Of a DNA stretch of 64,000 bases, positions 28,783 to 37,499 are shown piece after piece. Source of the DNA: an uncultured Chlorobiota bacterium (GTDB lineage: Bacteria; Bacteroidota; Ignavibacteria; UBA10030; UBA6906); assembly GCA_900696645.1 (NCBI GenBank), contig CAADGV010000040.1, positions 101,848 to 165,847 of the forward strand. Direction: 5' to 3'. The notes beneath the pieces are model-generated. The model searched no databases. It was given only the letters and a program-made list of their open reading frames with translations, and was not told the origin of the DNA. Within the stretch, counting starts at the first letter, position 1; every line of letters starts with the position of its first letter. The translations under genes and the position numbers were made by a program.

Positions 28783-29946
28783 TCAGTTCTTGATGGCTTC
28801 AGTCACCTTCTCAGCAGCCTCCTTCAGCGTCTTCGCAACGAGAAAGTTCATTCCCGAATTCGCAAGAATATCCGCTGCAAGATCGGCATTGGTGCCTGCA
28901 AGACGAACAACCACAGGAATGTTGACATGCACCTTCTTCACCGCTTCAACAACGCCGGTTGCAACACGGTCGCAGCGAACAATTCCGCCGAAGATATTGA
29001 TGAGAACAGCCTTCACGTGCTTGTCTGAAAGGATGATCTTGAACCCGTTCTCAACCGTTTGCGCGCTTGCCGTTCCGCCAACATCCAAAAAGTTGGCAGG
29101 CTCGCCACCTGCAAGCTTGATGATATCCATCGTGCCCATTGCAAGTCCGGCGCCATTCACCATGCATCCGACGTTGCCATCGAGCTTGATGTAGTTGAGA
29201 TTGGATCTTGATGCTTCTATTTCGAGAGGATCTTCTTCATCCAAATCCCTCAACGATTCCAGTTCGGAATGACGGTAGAGAGCATTGTCATCAAAGTTGA
29301 TTTTCGCATCGAGAGCGAGAATCGCACCTTCGCCCGTTACAACCAGCGGGTTGATCTCCGCAAGCGAGCAATCCATTTCATCATACGCCCGGTACAACGC
29401 CTTCAGGAATTTCACGCCGTTCTTGAACGCATCACCCGTCAAGGCCAAACCGAAAGCAATATTCCGGGCCTGAAAATCCTGGAACCCGACCGCCGGATCG
29501 ACAAACTCCTTTAAGATCTTCTCAGGAGTTTCCTCCGCTACTTTCTCGATTTCCACGCCCCCTTCCGTTGATGCCATCACCACGTTACGCGACGTAGATC
29601 GGTCGAGCGTAATACCTACGTACAACTCACGGGCGATGTTGACACCCTGCTCGATCAGCAATCGCTTGACGAGCCTTCCCTCAGGACCGGTCTGATGAGT
29701 CACGAGCGTCATCCCGAGAATCTGCGATGCGTAATCGCGGACTTCCTGCAGACTTCTGGCAACTTTGACGCCGCCGCCCTTGCCTCGTCCGCCGGCATGA
29801 ATTTGCGCCTTGACCACCCACACGCTGCCGCCAAGCTCTTGAGCAATGGCAACGGCCTCATCAACGGAAAAAGCCGGCTTCCCGGCCGGAGTTGCAACGC
29901 CGAATTTTCTGAGGATTTCTTTCCCTTGGTACTCGTGAACTTTCAT
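28783..29946 (-). CDS. sucC: Succinyl-CoA synthetase (ADP-forming) beta subunit
   Basis: 387 residues from ATG 29946, chosen because AAGGAG ends 6 bases before it; another ATG-like codon two codons upstream overlaps that site. The ATP-grasp domain starts [17 protein letters not shown], with [20 protein letters not shown] at about 45-64. The Mg-binding region EINPLVVT and the CoA-ligase domain [21 protein letters not shown] close the protein. The alpha subunit gene sucD is not in the window. It works in the TCA cycle, which also receives alpha-ketoglutarate from the hydroxyproline pathway further right. Confidence 0.96.
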   Translation of the reverse strand: MKVHEYQGKEILRKFGVATPAGKPAFSVDEAVAIAQELGGSVWVVKAQIHAGGRGKGGGVKVARSLQEVRDYASQILGMTLVTHQTGPEGRLVKRLLIEQGVNIARELYVGITLDRSTSRNVVMASTEGGVEIEKVAEETPEKILKEFVDPAVGFQDFQARNIAFGLALTGDAFKNGVKFLKALYRAYDEMDCSLAEINPLVVTGEGAILALDAKINFDDNALYRHSELESLRDLDEEDPLEIEASRSNLNYIKLDGNVGCMVNGAGLAMGTMDIIKLAGGEPANFLDVGGTASAQTVENGFKIILSDKHVKAVLINIFGGIVRCDRVATGVVEAVKKVHVNIPVVVRLAGTNADLAADILANSGMNFLVAKTLKEAAEKVTEAIKN

Positions 29947-29968
29947 GTACATCTCCTTGAAATGAGAA

Positions 29969-30466
29969 TTAGTTTAGCGAATCGAAATCAGGTTGGCCCT
30001 TCTGCCACTCATCCAGCACTTCCTTCCCTTTGATGTACTCATCAAGCGGGACGAAGATCTTTGCCGGATTGTTCAGATTGCTGCGCGACAGCGGACTGTC
30101 GCCGCCGCCATCCCACGCGTAGCCGATGGAGCTGAAGTTCTGCACTTCAACGTGAAGCTTTGCATCCAGAAGAAGCGACCGCGCCAACTCTGCGTCATGC
30201 ACATCGGTAGAGCGGAACACTTCCGCCCAATCGCCATCAACACGAACGTCAAGGTGATCGAGACAAAATACCCTGCGGTCGCTTTCTTCACTGCATTGCT
30301 CGCAGACAAGCTTCTGACAAATGATGCAGACACCCCCCGCCTCGTTGTTTCCGTGAGTTTCGCACCAGAGGGTTTGGTCAGTCAGCAAATAGCCGCAGCG
30401 AGGACAGAACTCGCTATCCGCTGTTACTTCCCCTTCACAATTCGAGCATGTAATGAATTGGGGCAT
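29969..30466 (-). CDS. Zinc-ribbon, B-box-type zinc finger and DUF2007 protein
   Basis: 165 residues in three parts. A zinc ribbon uses Cys 7, 10, 21 and 24. A B-box-type zinc finger uses Cys 35, His 38, Cys 47, 50, 55, 58, 68 and His 71. The C-terminal part (about 80-155; [31 protein letters not shown]) is a DUF2007/putative signal-transducing domain with a ferredoxin-like pattern. The combination suggests a cytoplasmic metal-bound regulatory or adaptor protein; its partner is unknown. It lies 22 bases upstream of sucC in the same direction, so it may be co-transcribed with it. Confidence 0.82.
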   Translation of the reverse strand: MPQFITCSNCEGEVTADSEFCPRCGYLLTDQTLWCETHGNNEAGGVCIICQKLVCEQCSEESDRRVFCLDHLDVRVDGDWAEVFRSTDVHDAELARSLLLDAKLHVEVQNFSSIGYAWDGGGDSPLSRSNLNNPAKIFVPLDEYIKGKEVLDEWQKGQPDFDSLN

Positions 30467-30479
30467 GTCGTGTCCCGGC

Positions 30480-30761
30480 TTACGTTCCGCTTGTCAAGGC
30501 CTTAATGATCGGCTTCGGTAAGATGATCGGGCGAAAGAACTTCTGTGAGAAGATATAGTCTTCACCAGATTCATCGACGACACGAATGAGACCATGACTG
30601 TGAGCGAACGAATCGGCAAGGACCTTGTACACTTTCCCGCGTTCCAAGGAGGCGGGATACTCCCGGTTGTCGACGCAAATTGCAAAGCCCGCCTTAGAGG
30701 TGCGACCTTTAGAGCGGTCGCTTAATCTTGATTTCCTTTTTCCCGATACCGTGCGCTTCAT
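30480..30761 (-). CDS. Small conserved protein, partner of the 77-residue gene; start uncertain
   Basis: The conserved core starts at about 30677 (CVDNREYPASLERGKVYKVL, then HSHGLIRVVDESGEDYIFSQKFF) and ends at 30480. I recognise this core as a small protein commonly found beside the gene encoded at 30709-30942. No ATG, GTG or TTG lies in frame between the core and ATG 30761, which is 53 bases inside the upstream gene and would add about 27 basic residues. An ATT codon at 30680-30678, 11 bases after AAGG, is where family members would be expected to start. So the gene either uses ATT, uses the far ATG, or is damaged. Confidence 0.55.
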   Translation of the reverse strand: MKRTVSGKRKSRLSDRSKGRTSKAGFAICVDNREYPASLERGKVYKVLADSFAHSHGLIRVVDESGEDYIFSQKFFRPIILPKPIIKALTSGT

Positions 30762-30942
30762 ACCAATGCACCTCGACATAGTGAATAGTGTTGTCAGCCA
30801 GTCGAACGAGCGCCGAGCCTTTGTGTTTTCTCCAGCGCCCCTTCCCATACATTCGCTCCAAGCGTTTGAGATCCCGGATTGATTTGCCGGCGGCTATCAA
30901 TTCAATGTGGTCAATCTCCCCAAGAATCTCAAACTCTGGCAT
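30709..30942 (-). CDS. 77-residue conserved small protein (unknown function)
   Basis: Begins MPEFEILGEIDHIELIAAGK and contains RMYGKGRWRKHKGSALVRL and HWYEAHGIGKKEIKIK. This is a small, strongly basic family met in many bacteria, usually followed at once by the CVDN-type partner encoded next here. Function unknown; the two-gene arrangement is like a toxin-antitoxin module, but no toxin motif is visible. GGAGG precedes the ATG. It is upstream of the zinc-finger/DUF2007 gene and downstream of the P5C dehydrogenase gene. Confidence 0.75.
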   Translation of the reverse strand: MPEFEILGEIDHIELIAAGKSIRDLKRLERMYGKGRWRKHKGSALVRLADNTIHYVEVHWYEAHGIGKKEIKIKRPL

Positions 30943-31014
30943 CAGCCCTCCTGAACAGATGTCTCAACTAATAGAACGAATCTCCTTGCCCCCGAATCTT
31001 TCAATTTTTCTGAT

Positions 31015-32574
31015 CTACTTCCTGACTTTCTCCGCAATCGATTTTGCCTGCATGAACAGCAACAGGTAATCACGCCCGCCTGCTTTGGAGTCCGTGCCGC
31101 TCATATTGAATCCACCGAACGGATGCACGCCGACGAGAGCCCCGGTACATTTCCGGTTCAGATAGAGATTTCCGACAAAGAAATCCCGTTCAGCTTTTTC
31201 AAGACGTCTTTTGCTCTTCGTGTAGACAGCGCCCGTCAAACCGAATTCGGTATTGTTGGCAATCTGCAACGCCTCATCGAAATCCTTAGCCTTGATGACG
31301 GCAAGAACGGGACCGAAGATTTCCTCTTGCGCAATTGTCGCTTTCGGATCAACATCGGCAATCACCGTCGGGCGTATGAAATAGCCTTCGTCGCCTGCTT
31401 TTTTGCCTCCTGCAACCAGCCGTCCGCCTTCGGCAATTCCTTTTTCGATATAGGCGAGGATGTTCTCTTCCGATTTTTTGTTGATGACGGGTCCCATATA
31501 GTTGGATTGAATGGCGGAATCCCCAACAGTAATAGCTTCGGCCTTCTTTGCAAGAAGGTCAACGAATTTGTCATAGATCTTCTCGTGAACAATCACGCGA
31601 GAGCAGGCCGAGCATTTCTGCCCCTGGAAACCGAACGCTGAAACGGTGACACCGGCAGCAGCTTCATCAAGATCAACGCCCTCATCAACAACAATCGAAT
31701 CCTTGCCGCCCATCTCGGCAACAACGCGCTTCAGCCAGATTTGTCCTGGACGAACCTTTGCCGCTTCCTCATTGACGTGAATGCCGACTTCCTTCGAGCC
31801 GGTGAACGAAATGAACCGCGTCTTCGGATGCTTCACGAGCGTGTCGCCGACTGCGCCGCCGGGGCCGCTGACGAAGTTCAGCACGCCAGCCGGTAGTCCG
31901 ACTTCTTCCATAATCTCATAATATTTCCATCCGGTTAGCGGCGAGTCGCTGGAAGGTTTGAGAATGACCGTGTTGCCTGTGACAATCGCCGCCGAAGTCA
32001 TTCCGGTGAGAATGGCGAGCGCAAAGTTCCACGGCGGAACCACAACGCCAACACCGAGAGGAATATAAAGAAGCTTCCCTTTCTCTCCCTTGTTCGGAAC
32101 GACGGGTTGCGGGCCGCCGTATCGCAGCATTTCACGTGCATAGAATTCGAGGAAGTCAATCGCTTCGGCAGTATCGGCATCCGCTTCCGGCCAGGTTTTT
32201 CCGACTTCGAGAATCATTGTTGCGTTCAACTCGAACCGGCGCTTGCGCATTAGCTTTGCAGCTTTGAACAGATAGTCAGCCCGCTTCTTGTACGGAACAT
32301 TCTTCCAGTCCTCAAACTTCGCCAACGCAACATCCATTGCCTTGTTGGCAAGCTCTGCGGTTCCTTTCTGGAACACGCCGACAATCTCCGACGACTTCGA
32401 AGGATTGTAAGAATTGAATTTCTCCTGTGTGTAGATCTTCTCGCCCCCGATCACAATCGGGTATTCTTTTCCGATCTGCGATCGTACCTTTGCAATGGCT
32501 GCTTCCTGCGCTTTACGGTTTTTGGCCTTCGAAAAATCTGCGAGCGGTTCGTTTCTGAATTTTGAGATTGGCAT
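31015..32574 (-). CDS. L-glutamate gamma-semialdehyde (P5C) dehydrogenase
   Basis: 519 residues, the length of the single-domain RocA/PruA type. It oxidises glutamate semialdehyde, from proline or arginine breakdown, to glutamate. PPWNFALAILTGMTSAAIVTGN is the NAD site region, FTGSKEVG the adenine-side loop, VAEMGGKDSIVVDEGVDLDEA holds the catalytic Glu (near residue 286) and FQGQKCSACSRVIV the catalytic Cys (near residue 320). The C-terminal GALVGVHPFGGFNMSGTDSKAGGRDYL is typical of P5C dehydrogenases. No proline dehydrogenase is adjacent. It fits the amino-acid-degrading gene set of this window. Confidence 0.95.
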   Translation of the reverse strand: MPISKFRNEPLADFSKAKNRKAQEAAIAKVRSQIGKEYPIVIGGEKIYTQEKFNSYNPSKSSEIVGVFQKGTAELANKAMDVALAKFEDWKNVPYKKRADYLFKAAKLMRKRRFELNATMILEVGKTWPEADADTAEAIDFLEFYAREMLRYGGPQPVVPNKGEKGKLLYIPLGVGVVVPPWNFALAILTGMTSAAIVTGNTVILKPSSDSPLTGWKYYEIMEEVGLPAGVLNFVSGPGGAVGDTLVKHPKTRFISFTGSKEVGIHVNEEAAKVRPGQIWLKRVVAEMGGKDSIVVDEGVDLDEAAAGVTVSAFGFQGQKCSACSRVIVHEKIYDKFVDLLAKKAEAITVGDSAIQSNYMGPVINKKSEENILAYIEKGIAEGGRLVAGGKKAGDEGYFIRPTVIADVDPKATIAQEEIFGPVLAVIKAKDFDEALQIANNTEFGLTGAVYTKSKRRLEKAERDFFVGNLYLNRKCTGALVGVHPFGGFNMSGTDSKAGGRDYLLLFMQAKSIAEKVRK

Positions 32575-32629
32575 ACTATACCTTCAGTTTATGATGTAAT
32601 GAAAATGGATGTCATTCGTTGAACTACAT

Positions 32630-33547
32630 TCACGTCTTTGCGGATTCGATCGCCAACAACACGGCACCGTATGCCGGAGGATGCAGGGCCGTTTGAATAT
32701 TCACATTAAGAATGCGGCTCACAATCATCGAGCGGAGAATGTTGGTGTAATCGGATTCCCGCTCAAGCAGTCCGCCCGAAAACGCAACCGCGACCTTGCC
32801 TGCAATATCAAGCTGTGCAGCAACCGCTTGTGTTTGCAGGGCTAATTCTGTTGCTCCGCGAGCAAGAATCTCCTGCGCAACATCATCGCCTCCCGCCGCG
32901 GCTTTGATTACAAGCGCCGCCAATTGTGACAACTCGAACCCTTCGCGATAGACGGCCGCAATCAATCTATCACGACTGTCGAATCCGAATTCTTGCCTTA
33001 TCAATCCGGCAAGAAGATGCGAGCCTCCGCGGCCATCGTACCATCGTGCCACGGATTTCAGGGATTCGGCCCCTAACCAAAACCCGCTTCCTTCATCCCC
33101 CAGCACTCTGCCCCAACCACCGGCGGTAACAATCTTGCCCGAACTGTTCTTACCAATCACAACTGAGCCGGTGCCTGCAATGACGAGAATTCCCGGCCCT
33201 CCGTTGAACGCGCCTTCAAGTCCTACCCTCGCATCCGTTTCAATCACGAGTGGAATCTCACGTCCTGCAAGCTTCACAATCTCCAGACGAAGTCGCTGAC
33301 GATTCTCTTCCCTTCCCGCGCCTGCGAGTCCGAGAACGATCGCATTCAGGTCTGTAACTACACAGCCCGCCTCTACGCAACAATCGGCAATCAGGCCGTA
33401 AAGTCGCGCAGCAGCAATATCAAAACCGACTACGTTCACATTTGTTCCGCCGACACTCTTCTGCGCGCAAAGAGTACCATTCCCATCCGCGATGAATCCG
33501 AGGGTTTTTGTTCCCCCGCCATCTGCACCAAAGACGAGAGTATTCAT
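32630..33547 (-). CDS. BadF/BadG/N-acetylglucosamine kinase-type ATPase
   Basis: 305 residues of the ASKHA fold. PHOSPHATE 1 is FGADGGGTKTLGFIAD at the N-terminus, the substrate-side loop is GGTNVNVVG, phosphate 2 is GILVIAGTGSVVIG, then GGWGRVLGDEGSGFWLG and near the C-terminus the adenosine motif VAFSGGLLERESDY. The layout matches eukaryotic-type N-acetylglucosamine kinases; glucosamine or another amino sugar is the likely substrate, ATP the donor. It lies 55 bases upstream of the P5C dehydrogenase gene on the same strand and 338 bases after metH part 2. Confidence 0.87.
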   Translation of the reverse strand: MNTLVFGADGGGTKTLGFIADGNGTLCAQKSVGGTNVNVVGFDIAAARLYGLIADCCVEAGCVVTDLNAIVLGLAGAGREENRQRLRLEIVKLAGREIPLVIETDARVGLEGAFNGGPGILVIAGTGSVVIGKNSSGKIVTAGGWGRVLGDEGSGFWLGAESLKSVARWYDGRGGSHLLAGLIRQEFGFDSRDRLIAAVYREGFELSQLAALVIKAAAGGDDVAQEILARGATELALQTQAVAAQLDIAGKVAVAFSGGLLERESDYTNILRSMIVSRILNVNIQTALHPPAYGAVLLAIESAKT

Positions 33548-33885
33548 GAAGTGGTGGAAAGTGAATGAACGCGAGCCTGCCGGAGGCGATTACAAACTTC
33601 GAAAAGTTACGGAAAATGGGGGAGAATAGCACATTCCGGACGTACAGAGCATGTTTTTGCGTCAAGTTTCCCTTGAGAAAACTACAACTGTTCGGCAATT
33701 CTGGTATTGCATTAGTTTGTGCGGAAGAGCGGGTATGGGGCGCATAAGCGTGATCAAATTCGCTTTCAGCCATGAAGGGCGTGTAGCCGGAAATATCGGC
33801 GAGAACACGATGTTCGTGCTGAATCGTGGAGTCCATGAATCACGCACAGACAAGTGTGGAAAGTACGGTTACAGAAAAGCCGTCG
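33548..33885. other. 338-base gap without a supportable gene
   Basis: Several short frames of 60-82 codons cross it in both directions, but none has a ribosome site, a recognisable motif or consistent codon use. The BadF-type kinase gene to the left probably has its promoter here. Confidence 0.5.
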
Positions 33886-33906
33886 TTACTTCACGTTGAA
33901 GTAACG
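33884..33906 (-). terminator. Hairpin overlapping the metH part 2 stop codon
   Basis: CGTTACTTCA (33884-33893) and TGAAGTAACG (33897-33906) form a perfect 10-base-pair stem with a 3-base loop. It contains the last codons and stop of the gene. The downstream side on the minus strand is not T-rich, so it may protect the mRNA end or act as a weak terminator. Confidence 0.4.
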
Positions 33907-35595
33907 TGCTTCGGGATGATGGACGATAATCGCGTTCGTGCTTTGCTCCGGTTCAAGCGAACATTCATCCGTCAGGCAAACGCCGATACGTTCACCATTG
34001 AGTAATTCAAAAAGTTTTGTTTGATCTTCTAAATTCGGGCACGCCGGGTAACCAAAGCTGTAGCGCGACCCTTGATATCCTTGCGAGAAGAGGCGTTTGA
34101 TCTCCTTCGCATCCTTTCCGGCAATACCCAGTTCCTCACGAACCTTTTTGTGCCACAACTCCGCAAGCGCTTCGGCCGATTCGACACTGAGCCCGTGGAA
34201 ATAGAGATAATCCTTGTAGTTGTTTGCTGCAAACAGTTTTGCTGAATATTCCGAGGCAACACTTCCCATCGTTACAAGATGAAATGCAACAACATCCATC
34301 CGGCCCGATTCGACAGAGGCGAAATAGTCGGAAAGACAGAGAAACCGGTCATCCGATTGACGGGGGAATGTGAACCGCATCCGCTCGCTTTTCATATCAT
34401 CGTGATAGATGATGAGATCGTTACCAACGGACTGGCATGGGAAATAACCGTACACAACTTTCGGCTGCAGTAGGTTTTCGGATTTGATTTTTGATTTCAG
34501 ATGTTCATAGTCAGGATAGACTTTCTCTTCCAACAGCTTGCGGTACTCGTCCTCATTCATTTTACCCTTGCGAACCTGCCACTGGCCGCGAATCAGCGCG
34601 ACCTCATTGACATACTGAAACACGTCATCGAGCGGAACATCATCAACGACTTTTGCCCCCCAGAAGGGCGGCTTCGGAATAGACACATCTCTTGAGACGC
34701 GTGAAACGCCTACCCTCCGCCTCCCGTTTTCCGATTGCGCGTACAACCGGTTCTCTTTATGCGCAAGCGCAATTTTTGCTTCTGTGCCGGTCAGCTTCTC
34801 CTCTTCATCTTCATCGGTATGAGCCGACGGCGGGTAGTCGAGACTGCCAATCGTCACCTTCTCCATAAAGTGAAGTCCGTCAAAGGCGTCGTTGGCATAG
34901 AACACTTTGCCTTTGTAAATGGCGCGCATGTCTTGCTCAACATATCGTCGTGTTAGCGCGGCGCCTCCGAGAACAACGGGAATCGTCACGTTGCGCTCGT
35001 TCATCACTTCAAGATTCTCTTTCATGATGAGTGTGGATTTCACGAGCAGGCCGCTCATACCGATGGCGTGAGCGTGATGTTCTTCCGCTGCATGCAACAT
35101 GGTTTCAACCGCGCATTTGATGCCGAGATTGACAACCTTGTACCCGTTGTTTGTGAGAATGATATCGACAAGATTTTTGCCGATGTCATGAACATCGCCT
35201 TTCACCGTTGCGATGACGAACGTTCCTTTGCTCGCCGAGTCTGCCTTGTTCATGAACTTCTCGAGATAGGCAACGGCGGCCTTCATCGTCTCGGCAGATT
35301 GAAGTACGAACGGCAACTGCATCTGTCCGCTGCCGAACAACTCCCCAACGACCCTCATTCCATCCAATAAAACGTTGTTGATGATGTCGAGAGCAGAATA
35401 CTTCTTCAGCGCTTCATCAAGATCGGCCTGCATTTCCACTTTGTCGCCGTCAATGATGCGGTTTTTCAGACGTTCTTCAACCGTTCCGGCGCGGGCGGCC
35501 TTCTCCTTCTTCTCACCCTTCTTGTCGGCGTAGTACGCCATGAGTTCGGTGAGGGGGTCGTAAACGACCTTCCGAATTTTTGCTGATTCACTCAC
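33886..35595 (-). CDS. metH: Cobalamin-dependent methionine synthase, C-terminal half (cap, B12-binding, reactivation domains)
   Basis: 569 residues. Residues about 35-120 are the helical B12 cap domain. The Rossmann B12 domain carries VKGDVHDIGKNLVDIIL with the cobalt-ligand His 136, then GLLVKSTLIMKENLEVM and PVVLGGAALTRRYVE. Residues about 310-569 are the reactivation domain with its SAM-binding RYSFGYPACPNLEDQ motif and HPEARYFNV at the end. Together with the overlapping upstream gene (35592-37412) it makes one complete MetH in two polypeptides; the 4-base ATGA overlap ensures coupled synthesis. Reactivation needs SAM and a reductant. Confidence 0.95.
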   Translation of the reverse strand: MSESAKIRKVVYDPLTELMAYYADKKGEKKEKAARAGTVEERLKNRIIDGDKVEMQADLDEALKKYSALDIINNVLLDGMRVVGELFGSGQMQLPFVLQSAETMKAAVAYLEKFMNKADSASKGTFVIATVKGDVHDIGKNLVDIILTNNGYKVVNLGIKCAVETMLHAAEEHHAHAIGMSGLLVKSTLIMKENLEVMNERNVTIPVVLGGAALTRRYVEQDMRAIYKGKVFYANDAFDGLHFMEKVTIGSLDYPPSAHTDEDEEEKLTGTEAKIALAHKENRLYAQSENGRRRVGVSRVSRDVSIPKPPFWGAKVVDDVPLDDVFQYVNEVALIRGQWQVRKGKMNEDEYRKLLEEKVYPDYEHLKSKIKSENLLQPKVVYGYFPCQSVGNDLIIYHDDMKSERMRFTFPRQSDDRFLCLSDYFASVESGRMDVVAFHLVTMGSVASEYSAKLFAANNYKDYLYFHGLSVESAEALAELWHKKVREELGIAGKDAKEIKRLFSQGYQGSRYSFGYPACPNLEDQTKLFELLNGERIGVCLTDECSLEPEQSTNAIIVHHPEARYFNVK

Positions 35596-37412
35596 GCCGC
35601 CACCTCTTCGAACTTCCGTTCATCAAAAATCAACTGGCGGCATAATTCTCTTCCCCGTTCATCAATCTTGTAGAGCGGCATAATCTTCGACGCGTGCACG
35701 ATTGCCATGTCGAGACCTGCTTCAATGGCGTAGTGAAGGAAGACGGAGTTCAGAACGTGTCGCATATGCGGCGAAAGTCCGAACGAAATATTGCTGACGC
35801 CGAGAAGTGTCTTCACCCCCGGGAGTTCCTTCTTAATGAGACGGATTGCTTCGATGGTTTCCATTCCGGCTCGGCGGAATTCCTCGTCCCCCGAACCGAG
35901 CGTGAACGTGAGAGTATCGAATATGAGATCGTGAGGCCTCATCCTGTATTTGTTGACGACAAGATCATAGATGCGCCTGGCAATGGCGAGTTTCTTTTCG
36001 GCCGTTTTTGCCATTCCCTCTTCATCAATCGTGAGGGCAATGACGGCGGCACCGTATTTTTTGCAGAGAGGAACGACATCATCAATCCGCTTCTCGCCGT
36101 CTTCCAGATTGATCGAGTTCACGATGGCTTTTCCTCCGATGAGTTGCAGCGACTCTTCGATAACATTTGCCTCTGTTGAATCAATTACAATCGGCAACTG
36201 CACTTGCGTGTTGAAGCGGAAGATAATTTCACGCATATCGTTCACCTCGTTGCGCCCGACGTACGCCGCGCAAACATCCACCATGTGGGCGCCCTCTTTC
36301 ACCGCCTCACGTCCCATTGCAACTATGCCTTCCCAATCTTCCTTTGCAAGCAGATCACGAAAGAGTTTGCTGCCGTTGGCATTTGTCCTTTCGCCAATCA
36401 ATACAGGTGGTGGATTGATACTCAGTGGTGCAGATTGATACAGACTCGAAGCGCTCGGAACAAAGTCAATCTCACGCTTCTTCGGAGCAAGTCCGCCGAC
36501 TGCATGCGCAAGCTGGCGGATGTGTTCCTTGGTCGTTCCGCAGCAGCCGCCGACAACACTCACACCCAAGTCCTTCACGAAGTGTAACATGAACCGGGAA
36601 AGTTCCTCGGGCGAGAGCTTGTAGTGTGCATGCCCGCCCACGTTCTCCGGAATTCCTGCATTGGGCATCACGAACACCGGCTTCGGACTGCTTGAACAGA
36701 GAACGCGGATATGCTCCGACATTTCCGCCGGGCCGGTTGCGCAGTTCATCCCAATCACATCAATATCGTACGGCTCAAGCGAAGTAAGAGCAGCCGAGAT
36801 TTCCGTTCCCAACAACAATGTGCCCATTGTTTCCACAGTAACGGATGTGATGACGGGAACCTGCTTGCGTGCCTCCTCAAAATACCCGAAGATGCCATAG
36901 AGCGCCGCTTTGGTCTGCAAAATATCCTGACAGGTTTCGACGCACAGAAGATCCGCTCCGCCCTCAACCAATCCTTTTGCTTCCTCCTTATATGACAGGG
37001 CCATCTCCTTGAACTTGATATGACCGAGCGATGGCAGCTTTGTTGTGGGCCCCATGGAACCGGCGACGAAGCGAGGCCTGTCGGAAGTTGAGAAATCGTT
37101 GGCGACACGCTTCGCAATCTGCGCGGCCTTAAAACTCAACTCATACGCACGGTTCGCAAGATTGTATTCAGCAAGCACGATGGACATTGATCCGAATGTG
37201 TTCGTTTCAATAACATCGGCCCCGGCTTCAAGGTAATCGCTGTGAACACGCTCCACCGCGGACGGTTTCGAGACAACGAGATATTCGTTGCATCCGTTCA
37301 GATGCTCGCCGCCGAAATCGTCAGCGGTCAAATTTTGTCCCTGCAAATGCGTGCCTGTGGCGCCATCGAAGACGATGATCTTTTCGTTTAGAAGATGAAG
37401 AAAGGATTTCAT
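35592..37412 (-). CDS. metH: Cobalamin-dependent methionine synthase, N-terminal half (homocysteine and folate domains)
   Basis: 606 residues. The homocysteine-binding barrel (about 1-310) has FDGATGTHLQ and ETNTFGS, and the zinc ligands Cys 224 (GMNCATGP) and Cys 290/291 (GGCCGTTKEH). The pterin-binding barrel (about 330-590) has LIGERTNANGSKLFRDLL, VIDSTEANVIEESL, NSINLEDGEKR and LGVSNISFGL. It lacks the B12 and reactivation domains, which are in the next gene. In most bacteria all four parts form one protein of about 1200 residues; here the sum is 1175, so this is a clean split between folate and cobalamin modules. Confidence 0.96.
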   Translation of the reverse strand: MKSFLHLLNEKIIVFDGATGTHLQGQNLTADDFGGEHLNGCNEYLVVSKPSAVERVHSDYLEAGADVIETNTFGSMSIVLAEYNLANRAYELSFKAAQIAKRVANDFSTSDRPRFVAGSMGPTTKLPSLGHIKFKEMALSYKEEAKGLVEGGADLLCVETCQDILQTKAALYGIFGYFEEARKQVPVITSVTVETMGTLLLGTEISAALTSLEPYDIDVIGMNCATGPAEMSEHIRVLCSSSPKPVFVMPNAGIPENVGGHAHYKLSPEELSRFMLHFVKDLGVSVVGGCCGTTKEHIRQLAHAVGGLAPKKREIDFVPSASSLYQSAPLSINPPPVLIGERTNANGSKLFRDLLAKEDWEGIVAMGREAVKEGAHMVDVCAAYVGRNEVNDMREIIFRFNTQVQLPIVIDSTEANVIEESLQLIGGKAIVNSINLEDGEKRIDDVVPLCKKYGAAVIALTIDEEGMAKTAEKKLAIARRIYDLVVNKYRMRPHDLIFDTLTFTLGSGDEEFRRAGMETIEAIRLIKKELPGVKTLLGVSNISFGLSPHMRHVLNSVFLHYAIEAGLDMAIVHASKIMPLYKIDERGRELCRQLIFDERKFEEVAA

Positions 37413-37432
37413 TGTGATCGCTGCATTCGGAA

Positions 37433-37471
37433 TTCAGAAAACAAACAACGGCGGGCACATTACCCGCCGTT
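37433..37471 (-). terminator. Intrinsic terminator after the TlpA/DipZ-like gene
   Basis: AACGGCGGG at 37447-37455 pairs with CCCGCCGTT at 37463-37471 around a 7-base loop, and on the minus strand GTTTGTTTTCTG follows. It separates this gene from metH, whose promoter should lie in the same 87-base gap. Confidence 0.85.
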
Positions 37472-37499
37472 TCACTTCGTTGTTCGTGCAGGAGATGTG

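Noticed and set aside
37413-37432. Cobalamin or SAM riboswitch before metH
   Set aside because: The gap is only 87 bases, mostly a terminator of the upstream gene, with no room for these riboswitch cores.
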